From NCBI GenBank assembly GCA_004347685.1, contig SLTJ01000024.1, forward strand, positions 104,622-168,621: DNA of 64,000 nt, in the 5' to 3' direction. Numbering within the stretch: the stretch's first letter is position 1; every line of letters starts with the position of its first letter. The position numbers were made by a program, and so were the translations under genes. Below, in pieces: positions 7,136-16,561 of the stretch. The notes below the pieces were generated by a model. The model ran no database searches and was not told the DNA's origin. It saw nothing but the letters and a program-made list of their open reading frames with translations. This DNA is from Clostridia bacterium. Lineage in GTDB: Bacteria; Bacillota; DSM-521; Neomoorellales; SLTJ01.

Positions 7136-9191
7136 GCCTGGCCTTAGCCTCTGCCTGATCGAGCAAGCTGCGCACGTCCAGTATTAGAGCCACCTGGCCG
7201 TTGCCCATGATAGTAGCCCCGGCCAGGCCGTGGATTTGTCCGATATAGTCCCCCAGAGACTTGATAACTATTTCCTGCTCGCCGATGAAGTCGTCAACAA
7301 TGAAGCCCACCCGCTTTTCGGAGATGCCGGCCACGACTACGGGCAGGGTCTTTTTGCGTTCGGGGGGAGAGTCTATTCGCAGCACCTCGGCCAACTCAAC
7401 CAAGGGCAATATCTGACCGCGCAGCAGCACGGCGTCTTGCTGGTGAATCCTTTGCACGGTGCCGGTCTCTACCTGCACAATTTCCACCACGTTGCTCAAG
7501 GGGAAGGCCATGATGCGGCCGGCAACGGTTACCAGGAGGGAACGGTTGATGGCCAGGGTCAAGGGCAGTTTGATGGTGAACTTCGCTCCCCGGCCGGGGG
7601 TGGTATGGGTTTCAATGAGGCCATTGATCCTCTCTAGGTGGCTGCGGACGATGTCCATGCCTACTCCGCGGCCGGAAACGTCGCTCACGGCGGCGGAGGT
7701 GGAAAAACCTGGCATGAAGATCAGGTTCAGAGCTTCCCTGTCGTCCAGCCGGCCAGCCGCTTCGGCGGACAGCAGGCCCTTTTCCACTACCTTTTGCCGC
7801 AGGAGTTGGGCCTCCATTCCCCGGCCGTCGTCGGCGATGGTAATGACGATTTGGTTTTCCTGGTGAAAAGCTTTGAGCTCAATGGTTCCGCGCGCCGGCT
7901 TGCCGGCCCTGGCCCTTTCCTCCGGTGTCTCTATCCCATGGTCAATGGCGTTGCGCAGGAGGTGGATGAGGGGATCGCCGATTTCCTCGATAACCGTGCG
8001 GTCTAGCTCTGTTTCCCGCCCCTCAATGACGAAGTTTACCTCTTTGCCCGCCTTGTGCGCCAAGTCGCGCACCATGCGCGGGAAACGGTTGAAGACTTGA
8101 TCAATGGGAAACATCCGCGCCCGCATGATTTCTTCTTGCAGGTCACTGGTCACCCGGCCGATATGGGTAGAGATTTCTTCCAGGGCATCCAGCAAATCTT
8201 GAGCGTTGGCATTGGCCCGCAGGCCGTTTTCTGCTTCCGCCAGCCGGGTACGGTCAATAACCAGTTCCCCTACCAAGTTAAGCAAAACGTCCAGACGGCG
8301 CACATCCACCCTGACTGTCTGGTTCAGCCGTTTGGCCGCTTCGTCACTTTCGGCACTAGCACCTGGGCTTGCTCCTGGTTGCGCCTGGAGGGAAGCGGCC
8401 CCCAGTCGGCTTTCAGCTTCCTGGTCTAGGGTTACCGGGGCTATTTGGACTGAAGCTATTTCCGAGGTGCTTTTAATAATGTTGCCGACATGGTCGGCAT
8501 CCTCTCTGCTGACCAACAGGAGCTCAAATGACAGTTCAAATTTTTCGGCTTCGATGTCTTCTACGCCAGGGACGGTCTTGATAACCTCGCCGACTTCTTC
8601 CAGGCTCTTAAAAACTATGTAGGCTCGCGGGCCTTTCATCAGGCAGTCCTTCTCGAGTTCCACGCGAATATGCCAGACGCGGTACCCTTTGATTTCCGCG
8701 GCCCGGACCAGGTTCTCCTCAATATCGTTTAGCTGCAAAATGGGTGACGTGGCTGCAGCCGCGGCTTTATCCGCCGCCTGTGGGCCGGCTTCTCCCCCTG
8801 CGGCTGGCTGTATCCGCTGCAGCCTGGCCACGGTGGCCGAAATGTCCGCGCTCTCGCTGCCGCTGTCCGCGACCTCGGCTATCAACTGCCGTAACAGGTC
8901 CAGGGCTTCCAGCAATACGTCCACCAGCTCCGTGGTTACGGTCAGGGCCTGTTGCCGCACGAGATCCAGCACGTTTTCCATGGCGTGGGTGAGGGTAGCT
9001 GTTTGCTTGAAGTCCATGGAAGCCGAAGACCCCTTCAGGGTGTGGGCCGCGCGAAAGATCTTGTTGATCAGCTCGGGGTCCTCCCGCCTATCTTCCAGTT
9101 TGACCAGGCTCTCATCCAGGATCTGCAATTGTTCTTCGGCCTCATCAAGGAATATGCTCATATATTGGGACATGTCCATGTCAGCGGTCAT
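7119..9191 (-). CDS. cheA: Chemotaxis sensor histidine kinase CheA
   Basis: Receptor-coupled kinase of 690 residues with the full domain order. HPt domain: about 1-105, phospho-acceptor His50 in AAHTLKGSSASM. P2-type response-regulator docking domain: about 160-260, after an Ala-rich linker. Dimerisation helices: about 290-350. HATPase domain: about 350-545, with the N box (HLLRNAIDHGIE), DDGRGM and a GRGVGMD lid. CheW-like domain: about 550-685. It is in one transcript with mcp, cheW and cheB. No CheY is encoded in the window. Confidence 0.97.
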   Translation of the reverse strand: MTADMDMSQYMSIFLDEAEEQLQILDESLVKLEDRREDPELINKIFRAAHTLKGSSASMDFKQTATLTHAMENVLDLVRQQALTVTTELVDVLLEALDLLRQLIAEVADSGSESADISATVARLQRIQPAAGGEAGPQAADKAAAAATSPILQLNDIEENLVRAAEIKGYRVWHIRVELEKDCLMKGPRAYIVFKSLEEVGEVIKTVPGVEDIEAEKFELSFELLLVSREDADHVGNIIKSTSEIASVQIAPVTLDQEAESRLGAASLQAQPGASPGASAESDEAAKRLNQTVRVDVRRLDVLLNLVGELVIDRTRLAEAENGLRANANAQDLLDALEEISTHIGRVTSDLQEEIMRARMFPIDQVFNRFPRMVRDLAHKAGKEVNFVIEGRETELDRTVIEEIGDPLIHLLRNAIDHGIETPEERARAGKPARGTIELKAFHQENQIVITIADDGRGMEAQLLRQKVVEKGLLSAEAAGRLDDREALNLIFMPGFSTSAAVSDVSGRGVGMDIVRSHLERINGLIETHTTPGRGAKFTIKLPLTLAINRSLLVTVAGRIMAFPLSNVVEIVQVETGTVQRIHQQDAVLLRGQILPLVELAEVLRIDSPPERKKTLPVVVAGISEKRVGFIVDDFIGEQEIVIKSLGDYIGQIHGLAGATIMGNGQVALILDVRSLLDQAEAKARRELAS

Positions 9192-9209
9192 GAAGCGTGC
9201 CAGCCTCCT

Positions 9210-9689
9210 CTAAACAGCCTTTTCAAAGGAGCCCTGTTCTGCCATCAACTCCCGGTATTCACTTTCACGTAATACTTTAGCCACATCCAGCAGGATTACC
9301 AGACGATCGTTCCATTTGCCCACGCCTCTGAGGTAGGCGGTATCAACTCCGGAAACAATGGGAGGTGTTGGTTCAATGTTTTCCTGCGGCAGGCGCAACA
9401 CCTCGGATACAGAATCAACAATCAGCCCCACCACCACGGCGCCCACCTCCACCACCATGATCCTGGAGCTCCCGGTGGCCTCCGCCAGGGGCAGGCCAAA
9501 GCGTTTGCGTAGGTCAATGACCGGGATAATCCGTCCCCTCAGGTTAATGACCCCTTCGACAAATTGCGGCGTGCGCGGTACCCTGGTAACAGGCTGCATG
9601 CGAATTATTTCCTGAACACAGCTTATGTCTATCCCGTATGTTTCCCCTGCCAGTTGCAAGACTACCAGTTGTTCCTCCACCATTATCAC
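9210..9689 (-). CDS. cheW: Chemotaxis coupling protein CheW
   Basis: Cytoplasmic adaptor of 159 residues linking chemoreceptors to CheA. It is a single CheW/SH3-like domain with the conserved VEGVINLRGRIIPVIDLRKRFGL segment and a V-x-x-V-x-E-V strand. It lies between the mcp gene and cheA, 18 bp before cheA. Start ATG 9689; a second ATG two codons later is equally possible. Confidence 0.95.
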   Translation of the reverse strand: MIMVEEQLVVLQLAGETYGIDISCVQEIIRMQPVTRVPRTPQFVEGVINLRGRIIPVIDLRKRFGLPLAEATGSSRIMVVEVGAVVVGLIVDSVSEVLRLPQENIEPTPPIVSGVDTAYLRGVGKWNDRLVILLDVAKVLRESEYRELMAEQGSFEKAV

Positions 9690-9733
9690 CCCCTATATTT
9701 AATTCCATATGGAGGGAAGAACTCCTTTTTGCT

Positions 9734-11479
9734 TTACAGCTTAAATTGAGATACGGCCTGTGCCAGTTGCGCGCCCAGTTCGCCCAGCCGTTCGGCCGCG
9801 GCGGCGATCTCGTTGACGCTGGCAGCCTGTTCCTCGGCGGTGGCACTCACTTCCTCCGTTCCCGAGGCTGCTTCCTCGGTTATGGAGGCAATATTTTGCA
9901 TGGCCTCTCCGGCCCGGCCGGCATCCCGGGCTACTCCCTGGGCCACGGTAGCAATTTCGTTAACGGAGTTGACCAGGAAGGAGATGACTTCGCCTATCCG
10001 GCGGAAGGTCGTACCGGTTTCTCCGATAACTGCCGAACCGGACTCCACCTGGCGGGTTCCTTCCTGCATGGTAGCCACCACATGGCCCGTTTGGCTTTGA
10101 ATTTCCCGGATAAGAGATGAAATCTGCTGGGCGGCCTGCGCCGACTGTTCGGCCAGCTTGCGTACCTCCTCGGCCACCACGGCAAAGCCCCGGCCCTGCT
10201 CCCCGGCCCGGGCGGCCTCAATAGCCGCGTTCAGGGCCAGGAGGTTGGTCTGATCCGCGATGCCGGTAATTACCTCGACGATACGCCCGATTTCGCGCGA
10301 CCTCTCTCCCAGTTGGTTGATGGCCTGGGCCGATTCGTCAACCCTCGCCTTGATGGTGGCCATCTGGCTGATGGCGGCCGTAATGGCCTTTTCCCCTTCC
10401 GCGGCCGCCTGCAGTGCCGCTTTCGACCGGCTGGCCACTTCCGTCACGTGCTGGCTCACTTTCTGGATATCGTCCACTATCCTGTCAATGGTAGCCGCGG
10501 TATCCGCCACATGGCCGGTTTGCTCCTCGGAGCCCCGCGCCATTTCCTGGACCGTAACCGCCACCTGGCGGGCGGACTCTCCGACCTGCGCCGTACTGGC
10601 GGCCAGTTCCTGCGTGGCCTCGGTTACCCTTTGGGCCGTATCGGTAACGCGGGTGATGAGGCTACGGAGGTTATCCACCATGCGGTTGAAGGCGTTCACC
10701 AGTAACCCCACCTCGCCGCCCGAGGCCTCCTTCACGGACCTCACGGCCAGGTTGCCGTTGGCTACTGCCTGGCTGTAATCAATGACTGCGGCCAGGGGCC
10801 GGGTTATGGAGCGGGTAAGGAAGATAGTAAGGAGAATGGTGGCGATGATGGCCACCGCCAGGGCGATGAGCATATTGGTCACGGCGGCACCCTCTAAGGT
10901 CCGTACCCGCTGCATATCCGCGTTCTGCCTTTCGAGCAATATCTGGCGAAGTTCGTTGTTCTTCTCCGTAATTCGCTCGGCAGCTCCGGCCGTGACGTAC
11001 TGGTAAGTGAAATCAGCCGTTATCTCCCAGCCGCTGCCCAGGGCCGGGATGATATCGCGCTCTACGGAATCGTTAAGAGTCTGATCTACTTGCTCTACCA
11101 CATTGAGGATATCGGTTTCCTCCTGGCCGGTAATCTGGCCGCGCAAGAAGGAAAGCCTGTCAGCAAAGGCCTGGGAATCCGCCTTGAATTGTTCGATCCG
11201 GGAAGTATCCTTAGTGATCATAAGTTCCTGGATATCGGCATATTTGGTTACTGCCAGCCGGGATAATTCCTCTACGGCTGCCACCACAGTGCTATGATTT
11301 TCCACCTTCACCGTGGCCCGCTGGATTCCTTGCAGGCTATACCAGAGAAACAGCATGGATACCGCGAAGATAATCACGATGACGGCAATACCGGTGGCGA
11401 TCCTAGTAGCGATGCGGCGGTCGCCAAAGAAAAAAAACGAAGATAAAATGCGGGTAAATCTCTTTACTATACCTGACAC
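9734..11479 (-). CDS. Methyl-accepting chemotaxis protein
   Basis: Transmembrane chemoreceptor of 581 residues. TM1 is at about 26-50 and TM2 at about 195-220, enclosing a roughly 145-residue helical sensor of four-helix-bundle type. A HAMP domain follows TM2, then the long cytoplasmic signalling coiled coil. The highly conserved tip is recognisable ([20 protein letters not shown]). The C-terminus ends without a CheR-binding NWETF-like pentapeptide. Start GTG behind GGGGGAAGG. First gene of the mcp-cheW-cheA-cheB cluster. The ligand cannot be inferred. Confidence 0.93.
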   Translation of the reverse strand: MSGIVKRFTRILSSFFFFGDRRIATRIATGIAVIVIIFAVSMLFLWYSLQGIQRATVKVENHSTVVAAVEELSRLAVTKYADIQELMITKDTSRIEQFKADSQAFADRLSFLRGQITGQEETDILNVVEQVDQTLNDSVERDIIPALGSGWEITADFTYQYVTAGAAERITEKNNELRQILLERQNADMQRVRTLEGAAVTNMLIALAVAIIATILLTIFLTRSITRPLAAVIDYSQAVANGNLAVRSVKEASGGEVGLLVNAFNRMVDNLRSLITRVTDTAQRVTEATQELAASTAQVGESARQVAVTVQEMARGSEEQTGHVADTAATIDRIVDDIQKVSQHVTEVASRSKAALQAAAEGEKAITAAISQMATIKARVDESAQAINQLGERSREIGRIVEVITGIADQTNLLALNAAIEAARAGEQGRGFAVVAEEVRKLAEQSAQAAQQISSLIREIQSQTGHVVATMQEGTRQVESGSAVIGETGTTFRRIGEVISFLVNSVNEIATVAQGVARDAGRAGEAMQNIASITEEAASGTEEVSATAEEQAASVNEIAAAAERLGELGAQLAQAVSQFKL

Positions 11480-11597
11480 CCGTTACCTTCCCCCTGAAGT
11501 TAAAAGTAAGAGTCCTCATAGGAAAACAGGCCGCGAAACCAGTTCCCTGTCGAAACTAAGGGCCTCCTGCCTCACCGCCAATCCCTGCCGGTGACAC

Positions 11598-11696
11598 GGC
11601 GCTCAACTTATCGCCCACATTGTGCGCTACCCGAAGCCCTCGCTGTTCAGCGGTCGTACTATGGGCGAGTGCCTTACAGACAGTGAGTTGAGTGCC
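11598..11696 (-). other. Nested inverted repeats in the leader of the mcp gene
   Basis: The 253-bp gap between the fapA-like gene and mcp contains GGCGCTCAACT (11598-11608) paired with AGTTGAGTGCC (11686-11696, one G-U), and inside it TCGCCCA (11611-11617) paired with TGGGCGA (11662-11668). Nearer to mcp, CACCG/CGGTG could form a further hairpin. This could be a structured mRNA leader or a palindromic repeat. I do not recognise a riboswitch class, and c-di-GMP aptamer signatures are not evident. Confidence 0.4.
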
Positions 11697-11732
11697 GGGG
11701 CGCAGGCGGCATGACGTCTCTCAGGCTTCTCT

Positions 11733-13703
11733 CTACTCTCCGTGCAGCTCGGCATACCCTTCTGTGTTCACCCTTTCGAGCCTGGCCCCCGCTTTAAGCA
11801 GGACACCGGGGTAAGCCCTATCGGCCCGGATATACTTGCCCTTCGGCACCTGGACCGTGGTGGCGCTTTCGGCCGGGCTTCCCAGTTCCCTGGCCAGCAC
11901 GTTGCCCTGGGCGACGATATGCCCGCCCCGGAACACCCCCGGGGAGCCGGCGATGACCACGTCGCCGCCGGCCATAATACTGCAGTTGTACGCCCCCTTA
12001 CCACTGATGGTAACTTTACCGCTGGCCTGAAGGGTCGAGTTCTGGGCGTATACCACTGTTATGGAACTGGCCGTCTCGGAGTGAATCGCCACCTGGCCGG
12101 ATAGCCCCTGAGCTTCCTGGTTCCAGCCCTCCACCATTTCCTGCAGGTCTTCCAAACGCTTGATTTGCAGTGGGTTCAGGCCGTCAAGTTGCCGGTACAG
12201 CCGCCCGGTGAGCTGGTACAGCTTTTCAACTTCTACCTCCACCTCCTCGCGCTGAAACTGCTTCAAGGCACCGCCCAGTTCGTGCAGGGCCTTGCCCAGA
12301 TTGGGGTACCTGCTTTCCATGATGGCCTTTACCAGCACACCTTCACCCCGGATCTCCACCTGCACATTTTCCTTCAAGCCGGGGCTCTGCCGCGCCAGGT
12401 ACAGGGTACGCAACAGGCCCTCCAGGTCGCGGGAAACTACGGAAATGGCGTTTACCAGCCCCTGGGCGGCGATGGCCGTGCCGCCAGCCTTCAGGATCGA
12501 GCCGAGCACGTTGTGGCCGACGAAGATATTACCTCCCGCGGTCAGCTCGGCGTTAGCCACAAAACCGGAAACCTGAATATGGCCCCCGGCCTTAATGGAC
12601 ATGCCGTCAAGGACGTCGCCCTGAATCATTACGTCCCCCCGGAAATCTATTTTGCCCGTGTGAGCATCTACCTGGCCAGTGAGGGTATATAACGGGAGCA
12701 CGGTGACCAGGTTCCCTTCCCGGGTGGGGCGCCCGGTGGCGGTGGCCACGGCTGTGTAGCCTTCGTCCCGGAGCTCGACGCCCTTGCCGGCCCGCAGGAC
12801 CATATCCCTGGGCGTGCCCGGGTTGATGACCTGGCCCAGGACGTTGGTCCCCGGCTTACCCTCCCGGGGCGGTATCTTGGTGGCCAACACCTCCCCCGGC
12901 TCCACACTGAGAACGAGGTGTTGCCCCAGGTAGTCGGTGCGCTCCTGAGAGGCCATTTCCTCCAGTTTCTTCTCAAAATGGTAAATGACCTGGGCGTCAA
13001 CCGGTGGCTCGGGTAATGTCCCCTGGGCCACCTGGATTTCCCTTCCGTGGTCCAGGGAAATGGCCATTTTCACCGCCTCCTGGTCAATGCCATGGACCAC
13101 GCCGTGCTCCCTGAGGATGTCCATGACCTGCTCAAAGGTCACGGCAAAGGACTGCCGCTCCACCAGCATCCCCTCCACCACCAGGTTGCTGGTGAAACCG
13201 GTATCCTTTATTTTGTACACTTCGCGGTCCTGGAACGTGACGCTTACGAAGGCCCGAAACTTGTCCGGGGACACGGTGACGTTGACCTCAGCCCGTCCGG
13301 GAGTCTCATCTGCCGCCAGGGCCCAGCCCTCGGCCGAGGTTATGGGTGTGGGCGTGACGATTTCCTCTCCCTGGTACCAAATGTGAACATGCGGCCCCGG
13401 GGCTATGGTTGCGGGCCGGCCTGAACCTGCGGGCGGGATGACAATTAGCCCGCCGTCAACTATACCTGCCTGGCCGTCGCTGCTTTCTATACTTTCCGCA
13501 GCTCCGGCTCCGGCATCTTGCGGCGCCGGCGGCGTGACCCGGATACTGGCCGGCTGTGAGCCCAGGCCGAATACGCCCTGTCTCCCCGGGTCCAGCACTT
13601 CAATTTCCAGGAGTTCCCGTGATACGCCGAGGGCCTTTTCCGCCAGGGTTATGGCCTCTTCCACCGACTTACCGGTAAAAATTAGTGGGTTACTGGCTGC
13701 CAC
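11733..13703 (-). CDS. FapA-family protein (DUF342, flagellar assembly protein A)
   Basis: About 656 residues. An N-terminal Jag-N/KhpB-like domain (VEEAITLAEKALGVSRELLEIEVLDPGRQGVFGLG) precedes a FapA domain and a C-terminal repetitive beta-helix rich in GG-x-I-x-V units, with a helical insertion around residues 450-530. FapA-type proteins occur next to chemotaxis and flagellar genes in many anaerobes and are thought to be cytoplasmic; their molecular role is not settled. The frame opens at 13787, but GTG 13703 has AAGGGGGT 7 nt upstream and begins just before the Jag-N homology. It lies upstream of mcp-cheWAB in the same direction. Confidence 0.85.
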   Translation of the reverse strand: MAASNPLIFTGKSVEEAITLAEKALGVSRELLEIEVLDPGRQGVFGLGSQPASIRVTPPAPQDAGAGAAESIESSDGQAGIVDGGLIVIPPAGSGRPATIAPGPHVHIWYQGEEIVTPTPITSAEGWALAADETPGRAEVNVTVSPDKFRAFVSVTFQDREVYKIKDTGFTSNLVVEGMLVERQSFAVTFEQVMDILREHGVVHGIDQEAVKMAISLDHGREIQVAQGTLPEPPVDAQVIYHFEKKLEEMASQERTDYLGQHLVLSVEPGEVLATKIPPREGKPGTNVLGQVINPGTPRDMVLRAGKGVELRDEGYTAVATATGRPTREGNLVTVLPLYTLTGQVDAHTGKIDFRGDVMIQGDVLDGMSIKAGGHIQVSGFVANAELTAGGNIFVGHNVLGSILKAGGTAIAAQGLVNAISVVSRDLEGLLRTLYLARQSPGLKENVQVEIRGEGVLVKAIMESRYPNLGKALHELGGALKQFQREEVEVEVEKLYQLTGRLYRQLDGLNPLQIKRLEDLQEMVEGWNQEAQGLSGQVAIHSETASSITVVYAQNSTLQASGKVTISGKGAYNCSIMAGGDVVIAGSPGVFRGGHIVAQGNVLARELGSPAESATTVQVPKGKYIRADRAYPGVLLKAGARLERVNTEGYAELHGE

Positions 13704-13881
13704 CCTCGCCACCCCCTTAGAAAAAGAGCCTTCCCCACTTGCGGAGAGGCCTGTTGACCTCTGGCAGCCCGGCGGTCGTGGCATCAAGCTTTAGACCCGT
13801 GGCTTTGCGTCCTTGCCTTTCGACAAGTTTGCCTTTGGCAGGGGTGAAAGTGATCTTCAGTTATTCACTTCGACAAATTCC

Positions 13882-15051
13882 TTATAATTCCTGCTGCACA
13901 GGCATATTTTTCCGGCGGTATTGGCTGAAAAATACCAGCAGGCCGGCCGGGCCGCTCAGGGCCGCGAGAAGATACATCCGGTTAAAGCCGACCAACTGAG
14001 AAATAACTCCGAGGAGTATTGAACCGGCGCCGATTCCCAGGTCGAAGGCGGAGAAAAAAGTGGCATTGGCGGCCCCCCGGCGCGTAGGGGGGGCCAGGTT
14101 AATAGTGAGGGCCTGGAGGATGGGCTGGGTGGCGCCGAAGCCGAGACCATTAAGAACGGCCGCCAGGACGAACCACCAGATGTTTTGCGCCCCGGCCAGG
14201 ACCAGCATGGCCAGGCTGATGAGGATCAGGCCGGGGACCACCACTGGGGCCGGGCCCTGGCGGTCCGCGATCACCCCGCTAACAGGACGCACTACCATCA
14301 GGACCAGGGCATAAATGGTGAAGTAGATGCCTATGTTGGCAATGCCCTTTTCCAAGGCGTACAGGGAAAGAAAGGATACCACTCCCCCCCAGGTGAAGGT
14401 AATGAAGAACATGATCAGCGCCGGGGGCAGGGCCCTGGTTTCGAAGAGGGCCGGCTTAGCATCACCTCCCCGGGGTGCGGGCGGCACGCGCATGGCTGCC
14501 GCCAGGAGCAGGGCCAGTAGGGCCAGCAGGGAACTGGTGGTAAATAATTCGCCAAAACCAAACCGGTTGATGAGGAAAAGGCCGAGGGCCGGGGCTAGGG
14601 CCATGGCCAGGTTGTTAAACAGCCCGTAATAGCCCATGCCCTCCCCACGCCTGGAGGCCGGGATGAGATCAGCGGCGATGGTACCGGCCGCGGTAGTGGA
14701 GCCGCCCCAGCCTATGCCGTGGATGACGCGCAGGAGCACCAGCCACAAAATGGCGCCAGCAAACTGATAGCTCGCGGCCACGGCCACAAAAACGGCCAGG
14801 CCGGTTAGAAAGATGCCCTTGCGTCCGCGCCGGTCCAGTTCCAGGCCCAGCCACGGACGTACGGCCACCGCGGCCACGGTGAAGATTCCAGTGATCATGC
14901 CGATCATGCTTTCCCGTCCCCCGAGTTTTCCCACATAAACAGGCAGGGTCGGCATAAGCATTTGAAATGCCATGAAGATAACGAAGTTAACGACACAGAT
15001 AAGGACAAAATCCCGGGTCCACAGACGCTGCGGGCTCTCTAGTTCTGACAT
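13882..15051 (-). CDS. Major facilitator superfamily transporter
   Basis: Integral membrane protein of 389 residues with about 12 hydrophobic segments. The loop between TM2 and TM3 carries the MFS motif as RPWLGLELDRRGRKG, with a similar RPVSGVIADRQGP in the second half. The general pattern fits drug- or metabolite-efflux MFS proteins; the substrate is unknown. ATG start with GGGAGG 9 nt upstream. It is downstream of the triple-HTH regulator, which could control it. Confidence 0.88.
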   Translation of the reverse strand: MSELESPQRLWTRDFVLICVVNFVIFMAFQMLMPTLPVYVGKLGGRESMIGMITGIFTVAAVAVRPWLGLELDRRGRKGIFLTGLAVFVAVAASYQFAGAILWLVLLRVIHGIGWGGSTTAAGTIAADLIPASRRGEGMGYYGLFNNLAMALAPALGLFLINRFGFGELFTTSSLLALLALLLAAAMRVPPAPRGGDAKPALFETRALPPALIMFFITFTWGGVVSFLSLYALEKGIANIGIYFTIYALVLMVVRPVSGVIADRQGPAPVVVPGLILISLAMLVLAGAQNIWWFVLAAVLNGLGFGATQPILQALTINLAPPTRRGAANATFFSAFDLGIGAGSILLGVISQLVGFNRMYLLAALSGPAGLLVFFSQYRRKNMPVQQEL

Positions 15052-15058
15052 TGACAGG

Positions 15059-15108
15059 CCTCCCTGAAATTAGAGGTGAGAGGTTGGGGGTTAGAACTCG
15101 CGGTGAAA
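15059..15108. repeat. Partial copy (left end) of the dispersed intergenic element
   Basis: CCTGAAATTAGAGGTGAGAGG followed by GTTGGGGGTTAGAACTC matches the left end of the element found at 35.55, 40.11 and 53.54 kb. The hairpin-containing right part is missing here. It fills the gap between the MFS gene and the XRE gene. Confidence 0.5.
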
Positions 15109-15897
15109 CTAGCTGGTATTCATCATGCCGCGATGCGACTGTTTGTATAGCTTGATAAAGTTGAAAATGAACCGGAGTTCTTCCTCCGTGCAATTACACA
15201 CCAGGCGGAGCACGCTCTGCACCTGGGGGTCTCCTAGCAATTCGCGCAGATCGGGTCCCATCATTTCCAGCATGCTGCCTGAATCCGCGTCATCAACGAT
15301 AAGGTAACAAGGGGAGATGCCCATAACACCGGCCAGTTTTTCGATGGTCTGCAAAGACGGTTGTACCCGCCCGTGTTCTATTTGCCCTACCAGCCCTGGG
15401 GAAACGCCGGCACTCCGGGCCAGGGCCGCCTGTGACAGCCCCTGTTCCTCCCGCGCCCGGCGCAATTTCTGTCCCATGGCCCCGCCGGGACCCACCAGGG
15501 TTGACACCGAAACCTTCAAGGTGCCAGCTAAGGCCTTCAGGGTATGGACGGCCGGGTAGACGTTGTCCCGCTCGATCTCGCTCAGATATGAAGGAGAGAT
15601 GCTTACCTTCTCGGCCAATTCCGAAAGGCTCAGGCCGCGTTCTTCCCGGATCACGCGCAATCTCTCTCCTAGAGATACGGTTACTCCGGTAGTGTCTTCC
15701 AAAAGCTGGCTTCTGGGAGTATTAAGGCCGCCGGCTATCTTCTCCAGGGTTTTAAGGGAAGGCGTCTTGGCCCCCCGCTCTATTTCACTTAGGTAAGACA
15801 CCGAAAGCTGGGTTTGCTGCGCCAATTCCGCGAGCGACAGGCCGCGATCTTCCCGGAGCTGGCGAATGTACTGTCCCTTGACCTTCAAGCTACCCAC
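15109..15897 (-). CDS. Transcriptional regulator with three tandem XRE-type HTH domains
   Basis: 262 residues comprising three consecutive HTH_3 domains at about 10-65, 78-132 and 142-197. The first two keep the recognition pattern YLSEIERG/YLSEIERD and the third has LVGQIEHG. The last 60 residues are helical and may mediate oligomerisation or ligand sensing. Each domain resembles the DNA-binding domain of CI/SinR-type repressors, so the protein probably binds an extended or multi-part operator. Start GTG 15897. A SigA-type promoter lies just upstream. The adjacent MFS gene is the obvious but unproven target. Confidence 0.88.
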   Translation of the reverse strand: MGSLKVKGQYIRQLREDRGLSLAELAQQTQLSVSYLSEIERGAKTPSLKTLEKIAGGLNTPRSQLLEDTTGVTVSLGERLRVIREERGLSLSELAEKVSISPSYLSEIERDNVYPAVHTLKALAGTLKVSVSTLVGPGGAMGQKLRRAREEQGLSQAALARSAGVSPGLVGQIEHGRVQPSLQTIEKLAGVMGISPCYLIVDDADSGSMLEMMGPDLRELLGDPQVQSVLRLVCNCTEEELRFIFNFIKLYKQSHRGMMNTS

Positions 15898-15918
15898 CCC
15901 GTCTCTAAAATCAAACCT

Positions 15919-15948
15919 ATCCTACTCCAACATGGCGGCTATTGTCAA
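15919..15948 (-). promoter_or_regulatory. SigA-type promoter for the triple-HTH regulator
   Basis: On the minus strand TTGACA (15943-15948), an 18-nt spacer, then TAGGAT (15919-15924). The -35 box is perfect, the -10 matches 4 of 6. It lies 22 nt before the GTG start, so the leader would be very short. Confidence 0.5.
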
Positions 15949-16051
15949 GGAGTTGCTTCATCGCTTTCGTCGTACCCATTGGCCGTAACGGGGGCTCGAT
16001 CGGAGGCGTGGTTGTGCTGGTTGTGGTTGTTGTGGTTGAGGAAGGCATTTG

Positions 16052-16091
16052 CGAGAAAAATGGCCAGGAGGCACCGCCGGGCCTCCTGGCC
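16052..16091 (-). terminator. Rho-independent terminator of the carbohydrate-binding-module gene
   Basis: A perfect 11-bp stem (GGCCAGGAGGC 16062-16072 with GCCTCCTGGCC 16081-16091, 8-nt loop) is followed on the minus strand by ATTTTTCTC. It begins about 18 bp after the stop of the module gene. Beyond it (about 16005-16040) is a low-complexity TGGTTG-rich stretch without a gene. Confidence 0.85.
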
Positions 16092-16109
16092 TGACTTCGC
16101 TGGTGTGGT

Positions 16110-16400
16110 TCAGGAAATATCGCACTTCCAGTTCCAGCCGTTGTTGTTGTCCCAGTTGTTGGCGCTGTCCTTGAAACAGAAATTGATTTCCCGATTGCCG
16201 CCGGCCACGATGGTGGCATGGAAGCTGCTGTCGAAATCCCGGGACATGGGCACGGTGGCCGTGGTATTCCAGCCGTCAAAACCGTAATGCAGCCACATGT
16301 TATCCGCGCCGGAGTTAGCCAGCAGGCCTTTATACGCGATGGTGACATTCTGCCCCTTGCGGGCTGGGGCCGGTTCAACGGCTATGCGGTTATCAAACAT
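16110..16400 (-). CDS. Standalone carbohydrate-binding module (CBM25-like, starch-binding type)
   Basis: 96 residues forming a single beta-sandwich module. The CBM25/53 pattern is recognisable: YKGLLANSGADNMWLHYGFDGWN, then VPMSRD, then FCFKDSANNWDNNNGWNWKCDI. These modules bind alpha-glucans such as starch or glycogen. No signal peptide, enzyme domain or linker is attached, so the protein should be cytoplasmic, perhaps binding intracellular glycogen. ATG 16400 has AAAGGGGGTG 7 nt upstream. Single-gene transcript ending in a strong terminator. Confidence 0.8.
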   Translation of the reverse strand: MFDNRIAVEPAPARKGQNVTIAYKGLLANSGADNMWLHYGFDGWNTTATVPMSRDFDSSFHATIVAGGNREINFCFKDSANNWDNNNGWNWKCDIS

Positions 16401-16561
16401 GCGTTCACCCCCTTTCGTCTTCAACTTCTAACGCTATTAAATTGTGCCGGGGACGGGCTCCGGTAGTCTAGAAAATCTCTCCACGGCTAGCAGGATATGA
16501 ACAACACACGTAGAAATAGCTACGTTGGTTGATAAAAAACAGCAAAAAGGGGGATGCAGGA

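Noticed and set aside
11608-11616. SigD-like -10 (GGGCGATAAG on the minus strand) upstream of mcp
   Set aside because: No TAAA-like -35 at 15 nt; the match is better explained as an arm of the inverted repeat.
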